Below the pieces are notes generated by a model. That model was not told where the DNA came from. It did not search any database and worked only from the letters and a program-made list of their open reading frames with translations. From Pseudidiomarina atlantica (GTDB lineage: Bacteria; Pseudomonadota; Gammaproteobacteria; Enterobacterales; Alteromonadaceae), in contig NZ_JPIN01000007.1 in the NCBI RefSeq assembly GCF_000753735.1, positions 62,001 to 126,000 on the forward strand: a stretch of DNA of 64,000 nucleotides. Direction: 5' to 3'. The translations under genes and the position numbers were made by a program. Shown here piece after piece: positions 26,811-37,466 of this stretch (its first letter is position 1; each line of letters opens with the position of its first letter).

Positions 26811-28475
26811 ATGGCGCAATATATCTATTCAATGTCGCGGGTGAGCAAAGTTGTCCCGCCGAAAAAGACTATCTTAAAAGACATTTCGTTGTCGTTTTTC
26901 CCGGGCGCTAAAATTGGCGTCTTGGGTCTCAACGGTGCCGGTAAATCAACCCTACTGCGCATCATGGCGGGTGTCGACACAGAAATCGACGGCGAAGCGC
27001 GCCCACTGGCTGGGATTCAAATTGGTTACCTGCCGCAGGAGCCACAACTTGATGAGAGTAAAACGGTCCGTGAAACCGTTGAAGAAGCCGTTGCTGAAGT
27101 AAAAAACGCGCTGACTGAACTCGATGAAGTCTATGCTGCCTATGCCGACGAAAACGCCGACTTCGATGCGCTAGCGAAACGCCAAGGCGAACTGGAAGCC
27201 ATTATTCAAGCCAAAGATGGCCACAACCTCGATAACATTCTCGAACGTGCCGCCGACGCCCTGCGCTTACCGCCGTGGGACAGCAAGATTGGCGTGCTAT
27301 CAGGTGGTGAACGCCGCCGCGTGGCAATTTGTCGTCTATTGCTAAGCAAACCCGACATGTTGTTGCTCGACGAACCGACCAACCACTTAGATGCCGAGTC
27401 CGTCGCCTGGCTTGAACGCTTCTTACACGATTACGATGGGACCGTGGTAGCTATCACCCACGACCGTTACTTCCTCGATAACGTTGCCGGTTGGATCCTT
27501 GAACTTGACCGTGGCTATGGCATTCCTTGGGAAGGCAACTACTCGTCTTGGTTGGAGCAAAAAGAGAAGCGACTTGAGCAAGAAGAGAAAGCTGAACAAG
27601 CACGCCAGCGCAGTATTAAACAAGAACTTGAATGGGTTCGACAAAATCCGAAAGGCCGCCAAGCGAAGAGCAAAGCGCGGATGGCTCGCTTTGAAGAGCT
27701 ACAAAGTGGCGATTACCAAAAACGCAATGAAACCAATGAACTCTTCATTCCACCAGGTCCACGCCTCGGTGATAAGGTGCTAGAAGTCAATCACTTAAGC
27801 AAAGCTTATGACAACCGCGTGTTGATTGATGACTTAAGTTTCAGCGTACCTAAGGGCGCGATTGTCGGCATCATCGGTCCAAACGGCGCAGGTAAATCAA
27901 CGTTATTCCGCATGATCACGGGTAAAGAGCAGCCTGATTCGGGCACGGTTGAGCTTGGTGAAACGGTACAACTTGCCAGTGTCGACCAGTTCCGCGACGA
28001 CATGAACGACAGCAACACCGTATGGCAAGAAATTTCAGATGGTCAGGACATTCTGCGTATTGGCAACTTTGAAATTAACAGCCGCGCCTACGTTGGACGC
28101 TTTAATTTCCGCGGCAACGATCAGCAAAAACGCATCGGTGAACTTTCAGGTGGTGAGCGTAACCGTGTACACCTCGCGAAACTGCTAAAAGCCGGCGGTA
28201 ACCTGTTGCTGCTCGATGAACCGACCAACGACCTCGACGTGGAAACGCTGCGGGCATTAGAAAACGCCTTATTGGAGTTCCCTGGTTCAGCGATGATTAT
28301 CTCGCACGACCGTTGGTTCCTTGACCGTGTCGCTACCCACATTCTGGATTATCGCGATGAAGGTCAGATCAACTTCTACGAAGGTAACTACACGGACTAT
28401 GAAGCTTACATGAAGCAAACTCATGGTGAGCAAGCGATGGAACCGCATCGCGTACGGTATAAACCAATCGCTTAA
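26811..28475 (+). CDS. ettA: Energy-dependent translational throttle protein EttA
   Basis: This 554-residue ABC-F protein nearly equals E. coli EttA in length and opens the same way (MAQYIYSMSRVSKVVPPKK). It has two ATPase domains with Walker A GLNGAGKST and GPNGAGKST, signatures LSGGERRRVA and LSGGERNRVH, and the arm and P-site tRNA interaction motif between them. EttA binds the ribosomal E site and links initiation to ADP/ATP ratio. The open frame extends to 26514, but that part is antisense to glyA. Confidence 0.96.
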   Translation: MAQYIYSMSRVSKVVPPKKTILKDISLSFFPGAKIGVLGLNGAGKSTLLRIMAGVDTEIDGEARPLAGIQIGYLPQEPQLDESKTVRETVEEAVAEVKNALTELDEVYAAYADENADFDALAKRQGELEAIIQAKDGHNLDNILERAADALRLPPWDSKIGVLSGGERRRVAICRLLLSKPDMLLLDEPTNHLDAESVAWLERFLHDYDGTVVAITHDRYFLDNVAGWILELDRGYGIPWEGNYSSWLEQKEKRLEQEEKAEQARQRSIKQELEWVRQNPKGRQAKSKARMARFEELQSGDYQKRNETNELFIPPGPRLGDKVLEVNHLSKAYDNRVLIDDLSFSVPKGAIVGIIGPNGAGKSTLFRMITGKEQPDSGTVELGETVQLASVDQFRDDMNDSNTVWQEISDGQDILRIGNFEINSRAYVGRFNFRGNDQQKRIGELSGGERNRVHLAKLLKAGGNLLLLDEPTNDLDVETLRALENALLEFPGSAMIISHDRWFLDRVATHILDYRDEGQINFYEGNYTDYEAYMKQTHGEQAMEPHRVRYKPIA

Positions 28476-28505
28476 TCCGCACGCTACGGTCAGTCCTATG
28501 GCAGC

Positions 28506-28537
28506 GGCGTTCGCTACTTAGCGAACGCCTTTTTTTC
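28506..28537 (+). terminator. ettA terminator, inside the 3' end of fadE
   Basis: GGCGTTCGCTA pairs with TAGCGAACGCC (11 bp, two-base loop) and is followed by seven T. The stem covers the stop codon and last codons of the convergent fadE gene, whose C-terminus reads EKKAFAK. Confidence 0.9.
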
Positions 28538-30817
28538 GAGGGTACCTGGGGCAAATTGATCAACCGCGATCGCTGTCAAACGCAACTGCTCCACTTTCTT
28601 GATAACTTTGGCTTCGTCAGCACTGAGTAACTCAGCTTTGCGCGCGGCTTTGACCAGTTCATCGCCGGCTAAATCCGGTGGAATCTCGCCGCGTTTTTCA
28701 GCTTTCTGCAGACGTTTATAAACAGCTTCGTTTTCTTTCATTGCCAAAAATGCCAACTCCATATGGCCGGTCATGTCTTTTGCATCGTCCTTCCAGTAGC
28801 ACAAGAAGGTATGACGGTCACGTGTCGCCCCAGGCACCATCATATCATCCGCAATAGCTTGCAATTGTGCATCTTGTGGAGCAGCAAAATGAATTCCGAA
28901 CGGGAATACTGCAAGACGCAACGTCCATGCGACAAAGCGGTTCGGGAAATTGTTGAAAAAGCCACGGAACGCCTCTGCGATAAGATGTAAGTGACGTTGA
29001 ACCGCATACTCGACATAAGCAAGATCACCGTGCTGACGGCCGTCATCTTCATAACGTTTCAGCACTGCCGAAGCCATGTAAAGGTGACTCAATACATCGC
29101 CCAACCGCGCCGATAACATTTCTTTACGCTTCAGATCGCCACCTAGGGTTAGCATTGCCACGTCTGCGGTTAACGCCAATGCACGGCTCAAACGGGTTAA
29201 ATGCTGATAGTACTTACTGGTTGGTCCGCTCACTGGTGAACCAACAAATCGCGAACCGGTCAAGCCCATTGCCAAGCAGCCAAAGAAGTTACTAGAACCA
29301 AACGCCAAATGCTTCATCAGCAACCCGTCGAAATCTTTTAATCCTTGCTCTTCATCGGGGTTCGCTGCCGCATCCATTTCTTTCAGTACATAAGGATGAC
29401 AGCGCGTGGCGCCCTGCCCGAAGATCATTAAGTTACGAGTTAGAATGTTGGCACCCTCAACCGTAATGGAGATAGGTGTGGCCATGTAACCATGCCCAAG
29501 ATAATTCTTTGGACCCAACTGAATCCCTTTACCGGCATGAATATCCATCGCGTCTTCCATGATTTGCCGACCCATTTCGGTCATGTGGTACTTGGTCATC
29601 GCCGTGATGACCGATGGACTCTTACCTGCACAGAGGGATTCAACCGTAAGGCGACGCATGGATTCGACACTATAGTTCAAGCCACCAATCCGGCCCATTG
29701 CTTCCTGCACACCCTCAAACTTGCCAATCGGCAAGCCAAACTGCTGGCGTACATAGGCATAAGCACCGGTCATACGCTGTGCTACATGACCAGTAGCGGT
29801 CGCCAGCGCCGGCAAGGAAATACCCCGCCCTGCTGACAAGCACTCCATCAGCATGCGCCAGCCTTTACCAGCGTAATCTTGCCCACCGATAATCCAATCC
29901 AGTGGAATAAAAACGTCTTTGCCGTACGTGGTACCGTTCATGAAAGCTTGATTCAATGGCAAGTGACGTTCGCCAGTTTCTACGCCTGGGTGATTCGTTG
30001 GAATGAGCGCACAGGTGATACCAATATCTTCTTTTTCACCAATAAGGCCTTCAGGATCATAGAGTTTGAAAGCTAAACCCAGCACTGTCGCCACCGGTGC
30101 CAAAGTAATGTACCGCTTATCCCAATTTAAGCGAATGCCGACCACTTCTTTACCGTCATGCTCACCTTTACACACAATCCCCGTATCTGGGATTGCGCCG
30201 GCATCCGAGCCCGCTTCTGGGGCGGTCAGCGCAAAGCACGGAATGTCCGTGCCATCGGCCAAACGTGGCAGCCAATAGTTCTTCTGCTCATCGGTGCCGT
30301 AATGGGTGAGGAGTTCGCCCGGTCCTAAAGAGTTAGGCACCATAACGGTTACCGCAGCACTGATTGAGCGCGTGGCGATACGAGAAACGATGTAGGAGTT
30401 GGCAGCCGGCGAGAAATCTAAACCGCCAAATTCCTTGCCGATAATCATGGCAAAAAACTTCTCCTTGCGAATGTAATCCCACACCTTTTTCGGCAAGTCA
30501 CGATCCTGTTGCACGATTTTAAAGTCGTCCAACATCGCCATCAGCGTTTCGAGTTGATTATCAATAAAGGCTTGTTCTTCTTCCGTAAACTGCGGTGGTT
30601 TATGGCTATGAAAACGCTGCCAATCCGGACGTCCGCTAAATAACTCGGCGTCCCACCAAACATCACCTGCGGTCATCGCCTCGCGCTCGGTTTGCGATAA
30701 CGGCGGTAACACCCGCTTGAAGAATTTAAACATTGGCCGGCTGATTAAACTACGGCGAATTTCCTTTACCGCAAATAACAAAACTACGGCAACGATCAGG
30801 AGAATCAGAATTTCCAT
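28514..30817 (-). CDS. fadE: Acyl-CoA dehydrogenase FadE
   Basis: This 767-residue protein matches the large FadE class (E. coli about 814). It starts with a membrane helix (ILILLIVAVVLLFAV), then the FAD domain with CFALTAPEAGSDAGAIPD and GKGIQLGPKNYLGHGY, and a long C-terminal helical part. It does the first oxidation step in beta-oxidation of fatty acyl-CoA. The start at 30817 has GAGG eight bases upstream. It lies 13 bp downstream of the psrA-like gene, which probably controls it. Confidence 0.94.
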   Translation of the reverse strand: MEILILLIVAVVLLFAVKEIRRSLISRPMFKFFKRVLPPLSQTEREAMTAGDVWWDAELFSGRPDWQRFHSHKPPQFTEEEQAFIDNQLETLMAMLDDFKIVQQDRDLPKKVWDYIRKEKFFAMIIGKEFGGLDFSPAANSYIVSRIATRSISAAVTVMVPNSLGPGELLTHYGTDEQKNYWLPRLADGTDIPCFALTAPEAGSDAGAIPDTGIVCKGEHDGKEVVGIRLNWDKRYITLAPVATVLGLAFKLYDPEGLIGEKEDIGITCALIPTNHPGVETGERHLPLNQAFMNGTTYGKDVFIPLDWIIGGQDYAGKGWRMLMECLSAGRGISLPALATATGHVAQRMTGAYAYVRQQFGLPIGKFEGVQEAMGRIGGLNYSVESMRRLTVESLCAGKSPSVITAMTKYHMTEMGRQIMEDAMDIHAGKGIQLGPKNYLGHGYMATPISITVEGANILTRNLMIFGQGATRCHPYVLKEMDAAANPDEEQGLKDFDGLLMKHLAFGSSNFFGCLAMGLTGSRFVGSPVSGPTSKYYQHLTRLSRALALTADVAMLTLGGDLKRKEMLSARLGDVLSHLYMASAVLKRYEDDGRQHGDLAYVEYAVQRHLHLIAEAFRGFFNNFPNRFVAWTLRLAVFPFGIHFAAPQDAQLQAIADDMMVPGATRDRHTFLCYWKDDAKDMTGHMELAFLAMKENEAVYKRLQKAEKRGEIPPDLAGDELVKAARKAELLSADEAKVIKKVEQLRLTAIAVDQFAPGTLEKKAFAK

Positions 30818-30830
30818 GATAGAACCTCGA

Positions 30831-31478
30831 TTACTGTGCGACTGGTGTGTCGGTGGTGGCGTCCACGCCACCTGCTAAAAAGGGAATCAAGCGATCGATA
30901 ACTTGGTCTGCAGCCACTGCTTCACCAAAATCAGCCGCCGCGATTTCACGCAACGCTGGCCCTGAGACTTGCGCAAACACCGTAGCACCAAGCACGAAGT
31001 GCAGCCGCCAGAACATGTCCACCGGGCTTAGCTGTGGATTTGCCTGATGCAAAGTTTCCAGCAACAACGCAATGACGTCGCCAAAATGTTCCATGGTGTA
31101 GCGGCGCAAATGCCCTTGTATTTCAGCATAGGCGAAACCCAGCAAACTGAGAAATAAAGTCGGGCCATGTTTGCGCACCTGGCCCATATCCGAAAGCGGC
31201 TTACGAAAACAGTTGAACACCTCACGCGTGGTGAAATTACCCGTTGCAGCGAGCTGTTCTAACTCAGTTTGCAAGGATGGCATAAACACTTCGAGATAAC
31301 GCGCCATCACCGCTTGAATGAGTGATTTCTTCGAGCCGAAGTGATAATTGACGGAAGCGAGATTCACCTCTGCTTCTGTGGTGATTTGCCGCAACGACGT
31401 TTGTTCAAAGCCTTGTTCGGCGAACAAAGCCTCGGCTGCGTTTAAGATTTTTTCTTGCGTAGAAATACGCTTTGCCAT
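30831..31478 (-). CDS. psrA: TetR-family fatty-acid regulator, PsrA-like
   Basis: The 215-residue protein has an N-terminal TetR helix-turn-helix (KILNAAEALFAEQGFEQTSL, then EVNLASVNYHFGSKKSLIQAV). The ligand domain shows LLGFAYAEIQGHLRRY and LFWR/MFWRLHFVLGA features like Pseudomonas PsrA, a repressor released by long-chain fatty acids. It overlaps no gene but lies 13 bp from fadE, consistent with fadE control. The start at 31478 is preferred over 31499 since only it has a GGTGG-like site upstream. A PsrA-type operator lies just before it. Confidence 0.85.
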   Translation of the reverse strand: MAKRISTQEKILNAAEALFAEQGFEQTSLRQITTEAEVNLASVNYHFGSKKSLIQAVMARYLEVFMPSLQTELEQLAATGNFTTREVFNCFRKPLSDMGQVRKHGPTLFLSLLGFAYAEIQGHLRRYTMEHFGDVIALLLETLHQANPQLSPVDMFWRLHFVLGATVFAQVSGPALREIAAADFGEAVAADQVIDRLIPFLAGGVDATTDTPVAQ

Positions 31479-31503
31479 GATAGCCACCGCTGTGAACATG
31501 CAT

Positions 31504-31527
31504 TTAAAACATGCGTTTTAATTTATA
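31504..31527 (-). promoter_or_regulatory. PsrA-type operator beside a -10 element
   Basis: TTAAAAC-ATGC-GTTTTAA (31504-31521) is a perfect inverted repeat of seven bases with a four-base spacer and fits the reported PsrA box, AAAC-N(2-4)-GTTT. On minus it directly follows a TATAAA -10 candidate (31522-31527), so binding would block transcription of psrA-fadE. Confidence 0.7.
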
Positions 31528-31560
31528 CAATGTTCCGCGGTGGTGCAAGGAAGAATACGT

Positions 31561-32421
<861 letters not shown>

Positions 32422-33672
32422 TTAGCCGTTCGCGATAACCCGTAAGATTTGTCCACAAATATAGGCCATGTAGGTACCAAGTGCGTAACCAAATACAGCG
32501 AGAAGAACGCCAACCGGTGCGAGCGACGGGTGAAATGCCGAGGCAACTACTGGCGCAGAAGCCGCACCACCTACGTTCGCTTGGCTCCCCACCGCCATAT
32601 AAAACACTGGGGCTTTGAGCAAGCGCGCAACCAACAGCATCAATCCAGCATGGATCAGCATCCAGATAGCACCGATCAAGAAGTATTTTGGCACTTCAAC
32701 AATAGCACTTACGTCCATATGCAAACCAATGGTCGCAACTAGGATATAGACAAACAAAGAGCCGATTTTCGAGGCACCAACGCCTTCGAGTTTGCGCGCG
32801 GGGGTAAAAGAAAGCGCTACGCCAACACTGGTTGCAATGACGATGAGCCAGAAGAATTTTTTGTCGAGACTAAAATCTTTCAACGCTGGAACGTTTTCGG
32901 CAATGAAAGGTGCTATGACATCGGCACCCCAGTGGCCTAGACCCGCCACACCAAAACCGACGGCAAGAATAAACACCAAATCTGGCAGCTTCGATTCGCG
33001 ACGATGCTCAGCTTCATAGCTTTCGATACGCTGTTTAATGCTCTCAATTGCGCTGGTATCTGCACCAATACGAGCATCTATTTTCTTGCTATTTGCCGCC
33101 ATATAGAGCAGCACCGCCATCCATAAATTGGCAACGATGATATCCACGGTCACCATCGCCGAGAAAATCTCGCCACCGACTTCGTAGACTTCTTTCATTG
33201 CCGCTTGGTTAGCACCACCACCGATCCAGCTACCAGCAATCGTCGTCATGCCTCGCCACACTGCGTCTGGACCGGCACCACCGAGCATTTCAGGAAAGAC
33301 GATGGAAACCAGTAACAGCGCGATTGGACCGCCGATAACGATACCTAAAGTACCGGTCAAAAACAGAATGAGTAACTTTGGTCCGAGACGAATAATGGCT
33401 TTCAAGTCGAGACTCAAGGTTAACAACACTAAACAGGCAGGTAATAGGTAATCCATAACTAGCGGGTAAATGCCAGTCTCACTACCATTCACAACACCGA
33501 AAGTGTTTAACAGGGAAGGAATGAAATAACACAACAACAAAGCTGGAACGAAGGTATAGAATTTTTGCCAGAATGAACTGCTACTTTGCTGGGTGTAAAA
33601 AATACCGCCAAGAATGACGGCTAATAGGCCAAAAATAATACCGTCATTGGTAATTAAAGGTGTTGCTTCCAC
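32422..33672 (-). CDS. DUF819 family membrane transporter
   Basis: The 416-residue protein has about ten to twelve hydrophobic helices, with GSWIGGGANQAAMKEVYEV in the first half and VGSQANVGGAASAPVVASAFHP in the second, the paired signatures of DUF819 (YjcL-like). A charged cytoplasmic loop lies at about 195-240. The substrate is unknown. It sits between sirB1 and kdsA with gaps of 39 and nine bases. Confidence 0.88.
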   Translation of the reverse strand: MEATPLITNDGIIFGLLAVILGGIFYTQQSSSSFWQKFYTFVPALLLCYFIPSLLNTFGVVNGSETGIYPLVMDYLLPACLVLLTLSLDLKAIIRLGPKLLILFLTGTLGIVIGGPIALLLVSIVFPEMLGGAGPDAVWRGMTTIAGSWIGGGANQAAMKEVYEVGGEIFSAMVTVDIIVANLWMAVLLYMAANSKKIDARIGADTSAIESIKQRIESYEAEHRRESKLPDLVFILAVGFGVAGLGHWGADVIAPFIAENVPALKDFSLDKKFFWLIVIATSVGVALSFTPARKLEGVGASKIGSLFVYILVATIGLHMDVSAIVEVPKYFLIGAIWMLIHAGLMLLVARLLKAPVFYMAVGSQANVGGAASAPVVASAFHPSLAPVGVLLAVFGYALGTYMAYICGQILRVIANG

Positions 33673-33711
33673 GACTACCTCTTATTGTTTTTATAATGGG
33701 TGAACGAACCA

Positions 33712-34533
33712 CTAGTGCAGAATTGTTTGCGGCTGGGTCCAGTTTTCTAGTTGTAAGCGCAGCAACTGCGCACTCGGATCATCGGGGCATTGTTCGACAA
33801 AATACTGGTAATCGTCAACTGCAACGTGATTGCAATCGAGTTCTTCGAGAATATAACCGCGGTCACGAATTTCGTAAGGGTCGTCGGGCAGCACGGTCAA
33901 CAACATGTGGACAGTTGTGAGTGCATCAGCAAAACGGCGATCACTAATGAAAGCATGTTTGAGCTCAGATAAGTACCGCACGAGTATTAACTTTTGTTCA
34001 GCGGCTTCGAGCACTTCCCAACTGAACTGCTCTTCATCTTCAGTGGCGTCTTCAAAGCGCTCCTGCACTTGGCTACCATGCAACAATTCACCAGAACTTG
34101 GATCAACGAAGTAACTCGACTGCGCATAATCAAGACGCAGTAACGGATAATCGGGAAAATCGATGAGCTCGAGCACGAGGCCATGATAAGACGCAGCTTC
34201 TTGCAGTAAAAATGCTAACGTCAAAGGTTCACCAGTACGCAAGCGTATCGCACGGTCAACTAAGACGCGTTTTGCGCTTAGGAGTGGCTCTGGCGCTTTA
34301 CTGAAGCCTAAGTGGACATAGAACAAACGGCATAACGCCTGTAAGCGTTCGACTTCATTCTCTTGTTGTAACGACGGGTGTTCGCGCAGTGCGTTCAACT
34401 CTTGGTAAAACGCACTCACATAAGTATCGCTGTCCGCATGGAACACACGACTTATCTCCCACAAAATCTCGATAGTCGGGAGTAACTCGTGATCGACATG
34501 TTCTAAATACGAAAACTGCATACTTTTATTCAT
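33712..34533 (-). CDS. sirB1: SirB1 family transglutaminase-like/TPR protein
   Basis: This 273-residue protein belongs to the SirB1 family. The N-terminal part carries RLFYVHLGFSKAP and the Leu-rich GEPLTLAFLLQEAASYHGL of the transglutaminase-like fold. The C-terminal part is TPR-like (ALTTVHMLLTVLPDDPYEIRDRG). The role is not well defined. It follows sirB2 as in E. coli (ychA). Confidence 0.9.
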   Translation of the reverse strand: MNKSMQFSYLEHVDHELLPTIEILWEISRVFHADSDTYVSAFYQELNALREHPSLQQENEVERLQALCRLFYVHLGFSKAPEPLLSAKRVLVDRAIRLRTGEPLTLAFLLQEAASYHGLVLELIDFPDYPLLRLDYAQSSYFVDPSSGELLHGSQVQERFEDATEDEEQFSWEVLEAAEQKLILVRYLSELKHAFISDRRFADALTTVHMLLTVLPDDPYEIRDRGYILEELDCNHVAVDDYQYFVEQCPDDPSAQLLRLQLENWTQPQTILH

Positions 34534-34551
34534 TACTACCTTATATTTTGT

Positions 34552-34926
34552 TTAGCCAATCAGTGCTTGTTTGCTAAAAGCAATGTGCAACAAGAACGCA
34601 ATCCAGCCTAACGCTACGACAAAGCCTACGTAAGCCATGGCTTTAGTTTTCGCTTTCATCGCTACTAAACCAAAAGCAATATAGCCAAACAAACCCAGTA
34701 ACTTGTTACCTAACCAAGCAGTCTCCCACGGCCATTGCTGCCACTCTAGTAACAACGCAACAATCGTTAAGAGTAAAAATGTATCGATAATATGTGGCAC
34801 AATTTTGACCCACTTCTGCTTGCTAATCGCAGCATCCATGGTGTGCCAAAAAAATCGCAGCACGAATAATAACACACTTACCGCCACAAAGGTGACGTGG
34901 AGATGTTTTAGCGCTTCATATGGCAT
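34552..34926 (-). CDS. sirB2: SirB2 family membrane protein
   Basis: The 124-residue product has four hydrophobic segments and opens with ALKHLHVTFVAVSVLLFVLRFFW, typical of SirB2. Gene order prmC, (regulator), sirB2, sirB1 supports it. Function is unknown; in Salmonella the locus was first linked to invasion gene control. It lies five bp after the response regulator gene. Confidence 0.9.
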   Translation of the reverse strand: MPYEALKHLHVTFVAVSVLLFVLRFFWHTMDAAISKQKWVKIVPHIIDTFLLLTIVALLLEWQQWPWETAWLGNKLLGLFGYIAFGLVAMKAKTKAMAYVGFVVALGWIAFLLHIAFSKQALIG

Positions 34927-34931
34927 CTGTT

Positions 34932-35528
34932 TTAATCCTCTTGTTCTTGTTGTTTTATGGCTGCTGCAGCTGCTGGAAAATCACGAGCGAGCGTTTGTTC
35001 AATGCGACGCAAGCGCTTTTCGAGTAATTGGCGTTGCTGCTCAACCTGCATGATATCGCGGTAAGATCGCAGTGCTGACATCACGCTGGTGTATAGCTTT
35101 TGCGAGGTCAGCTCAGTTTTCGCCTTATAATCGTTGATATCGTAGTTCAATACCACGGCGCGCTCGGGTGCCTGCCCCGGTTGCCCCGTACGCAAAATAA
35201 CACGAGTTCGTTGATTATGTCGCGTATGACGCAAATAGTTGACTACTTGCAAGCCGGCGTCATCGGTATCCATCACTACATCTAGCAAGACAATAGCGAG
35301 GTCTGGATGTTGATCGATCTGTTGCTTTGCCTCGGCCAGCGAATGGGCACTCACAAACTCCAGCCCAGCCCCCTCAAAAACTAGATCCATCAAGGCTAAA
35401 CGAGTGACCGCATGCACTTCTTTCTCGTCGTCGACGATTAGTAATTTCCATTTTTTAACCGAATTGAGCGGCTTAGGTGCAGAGTTTTGCGTCGCCTCGT
35501 TCGCGAAAATAAAATCACTCGACATCAT
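34932..35528 (-). CDS. Receiver-only response regulator with C-terminal coiled coil
   Basis: The 198-residue protein has a receiver domain (residues about 25-155). It carries Asp33/Asp34, phospho-acceptor Asp83 (VLLDVVMD), Thr114 and Lys135. The receiver is of the type found before DUF3369 modules (RTGQPGQAPER, NYDINDYKAKTELT). No output domain follows, only a charged helix and an Ala-rich tail. It overlaps the end of prmC by 14 bp and so is inserted in the hemA-prfA-prmC-sirB2 operon. No kinase is nearby. Confidence 0.85.
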   Translation of the reverse strand: MMSSDFIFANEATQNSAPKPLNSVKKWKLLIVDDEKEVHAVTRLALMDLVFEGAGLEFVSAHSLAEAKQQIDQHPDLAIVLLDVVMDTDDAGLQVVNYLRHTRHNQRTRVILRTGQPGQAPERAVVLNYDINDYKAKTELTSQKLYTSVMSALRSYRDIMQVEQQRQLLEKRLRRIEQTLARDFPAAAAAIKQQEQED

Positions 35529-36360
35529 CCGTCCCCCATCTTCCTAACGTGATACGGTCAAGATTAGCATAATCGCGCCGACTCTCGACAGCATGAAAGC
35601 CGCGTGCAATGAACAACTCTCGGCAGCGCTCAGCCTGTTGCCAGCCATGCTCAAGCACCAACCAGCCTCCTTTACTCAAGTAGTCTGGACCCTGGTCGAT
35701 GATCGTTTGCAAATCTGCAAAACCGGTAGCAGCCGCAACCAATGCCGAATGCGGTTCAAACCGCACATCGCCCTGCTGCAGATGCGGATCATCAGCGGCA
35801 ATATAGGGCGGATTACTCACGATCAAATCAAATTTTTGCTGGGGCAATTGTGCGAACCAGTCACTCTGTTTAATTTGCACCTCGAGCGCTAAACGTTCAG
35901 CGTTCAATCGCGCCAAAGCCACTGCATCAGCAGCATTATCAACAGCAATGACACGCCACTGGGGCCGCTCACTTTTCAGCGCTAGGGCGATGGCTCCAGT
36001 GCCCGTACCAAGATCAAGAACACTCGCCGACGCACCAACTGCGAGGTGCAGACATGTTTCGACCAAAATTTCGGTATCAGGTCGTGGAATCAAAGTACTG
36101 GCGTTGACTTGTAAGGGCAGCGACCAAAATTCACGCTCACCCAACAGGTGCGCCACCGGCTGACCGTTTGCCCTTGCTGTTATGAGGCGGTCATAGGTCT
36201 CTACTTGGGCTTGGCTGAGTTCACGTTCGGGCCACGTATGCAAATAGCTGCGCGTTTGTTGTAGGACATGCGCCAACAACACTTCGGCATCAAGTCGCGG
36301 TGTTTCACTATCAGACAGGCGCTGCTGCGCCTCGCGCAAACACTTGGCAATGCTGGCCAT
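35515..36360 (-). CDS. prmC: Release factor glutamine methyltransferase PrmC
   Basis: This 281-residue SAM enzyme methylates the Gln of the GGQ motif in release factors. SAM site VLDLGTGTGAIALAL and the catalytic IVSNPPYIA are intact. Its ATG shares one base with the prfA stop (TAATG), so its translation is linked to that of its substrate, RF1. It overlaps the next gene by 14 bp. Confidence 0.96.
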   Translation of the reverse strand: MASIAKCLREAQQRLSDSETPRLDAEVLLAHVLQQTRSYLHTWPERELSQAQVETYDRLITARANGQPVAHLLGEREFWSLPLQVNASTLIPRPDTEILVETCLHLAVGASASVLDLGTGTGAIALALKSERPQWRVIAVDNAADAVALARLNAERLALEVQIKQSDWFAQLPQQKFDLIVSNPPYIAADDPHLQQGDVRFEPHSALVAAATGFADLQTIIDQGPDYLSKGGWLVLEHGWQQAERCRELFIARGFHAVESRRDYANLDRITLGRWGTDDVE

Positions 36361-37454
36361 TAATCCTGTTGCTCAGCTAATGCTGCCAATTGGTCCGCGT
36401 GATGCTCTTGCACAATGGCATCAAGCAGTAAATCGAGTCCCCCCTCGAGCACTTCGTCTAACCGATAAAGTGTCAAGTTGATACGATGGTCGCTGACGCG
36501 GCCCTGCGGATAATTGTACGTGCGAATGCGCTCTGAACGGTCACCGCTCCCCACTAAACTACGGCGAGTTGACTGTTCTTCTTGGCGACGCTTATCGTCT
36601 TCCATTTGCTGCAAGCGCGCATACAACACCGACATCGCCTTCGCACGGTTTTTATGCTGTGAACGCTCGTCCTGGCATTCCACCACAATACCCGATGGAA
36701 TGTGAGTAATGCGGATGGCTGAATCGGTTCGGTTAACGTGCTGACCACCAGCACCAGAGGCACGGAACGTATCGACGCGTAGGTCGGCTGGGTTGATTTC
36801 TACCGCTTCCGCTTCAGGAATTTCCGGCAAGACTGCTACGGTGCAGGCTGAGGTATGCACCCGTCCTTGAGATTCCGTTTCGGGCACCCGTTGCACGCGA
36901 TGACCGCCACTTTCGAACTTCATGCGACCGTAGGCACCTTCGCCAGTCATGTGCGCAATGACTTCTTTAAAGCCACCATGCTCACCTTCATTGGCACTGA
37001 CAATATTCAGTTTCCAACCATGCTGTTCGGCATAACGACTGTACATACGAAACAGGTCGCCGGCAAAAATAGCTGCTTCGTCGCCGCCGGCACCAGCACG
37101 AATCTCTAAATAACACGGACGATCGTCATTCGGGTCGCGCGGCAACAATAGAATTTGTAGCTCTTGCTCGAGTTGCTCTTGCTGCTGTTTCGCTTGCGCT
37201 AGCTCGAGCTCACCCATTTCACGCATTTCTGCATCATCTTCAGCAATCATCTCTTGCGCAGCTTGCGCATCTTCTTGCGCCTGTTGATAAGCACGAAAAC
37301 ACTTTACTAACTCCTCAAGTTGGGAGTATTCACGCGACAAGCCCCGAAATTTATCTTGATCGGCAATGATGCCTGGATCACTTAGCAGATGTTGGACTTC
37401 CTCGTAGCGCTCTAACAACGCTTCAAGTTTGCGCGTAATTGACGGATTCATCAT
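36360..37454 (-). CDS. prfA: Peptide chain release factor 1
   Basis: This 364-residue release factor (first ATG; a second follows at once) reads UAA and UAG. The GGQ loop is in [16 protein letters not shown], and the domain 2/4 features [18 protein letters not shown] and [17 protein letters not shown] are clear. The anticodon-like PxT motif region is present. It lies 12 bp downstream of hemA in the usual hemA-prfA-prmC order. Confidence 0.96.
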   Translation of the reverse strand: MMNPSITRKLEALLERYEEVQHLLSDPGIIADQDKFRGLSREYSQLEELVKCFRAYQQAQEDAQAAQEMIAEDDAEMREMGELELAQAKQQQEQLEQELQILLLPRDPNDDRPCYLEIRAGAGGDEAAIFAGDLFRMYSRYAEQHGWKLNIVSANEGEHGGFKEVIAHMTGEGAYGRMKFESGGHRVQRVPETESQGRVHTSACTVAVLPEIPEAEAVEINPADLRVDTFRASGAGGQHVNRTDSAIRITHIPSGIVVECQDERSQHKNRAKAMSVLYARLQQMEDDKRRQEEQSTRRSLVGSGDRSERIRTYNYPQGRVSDHRINLTLYRLDEVLEGGLDLLLDAIVQEHHADQLAALAEQQD

Positions 37455-37466
37455 GAATGCACGACC

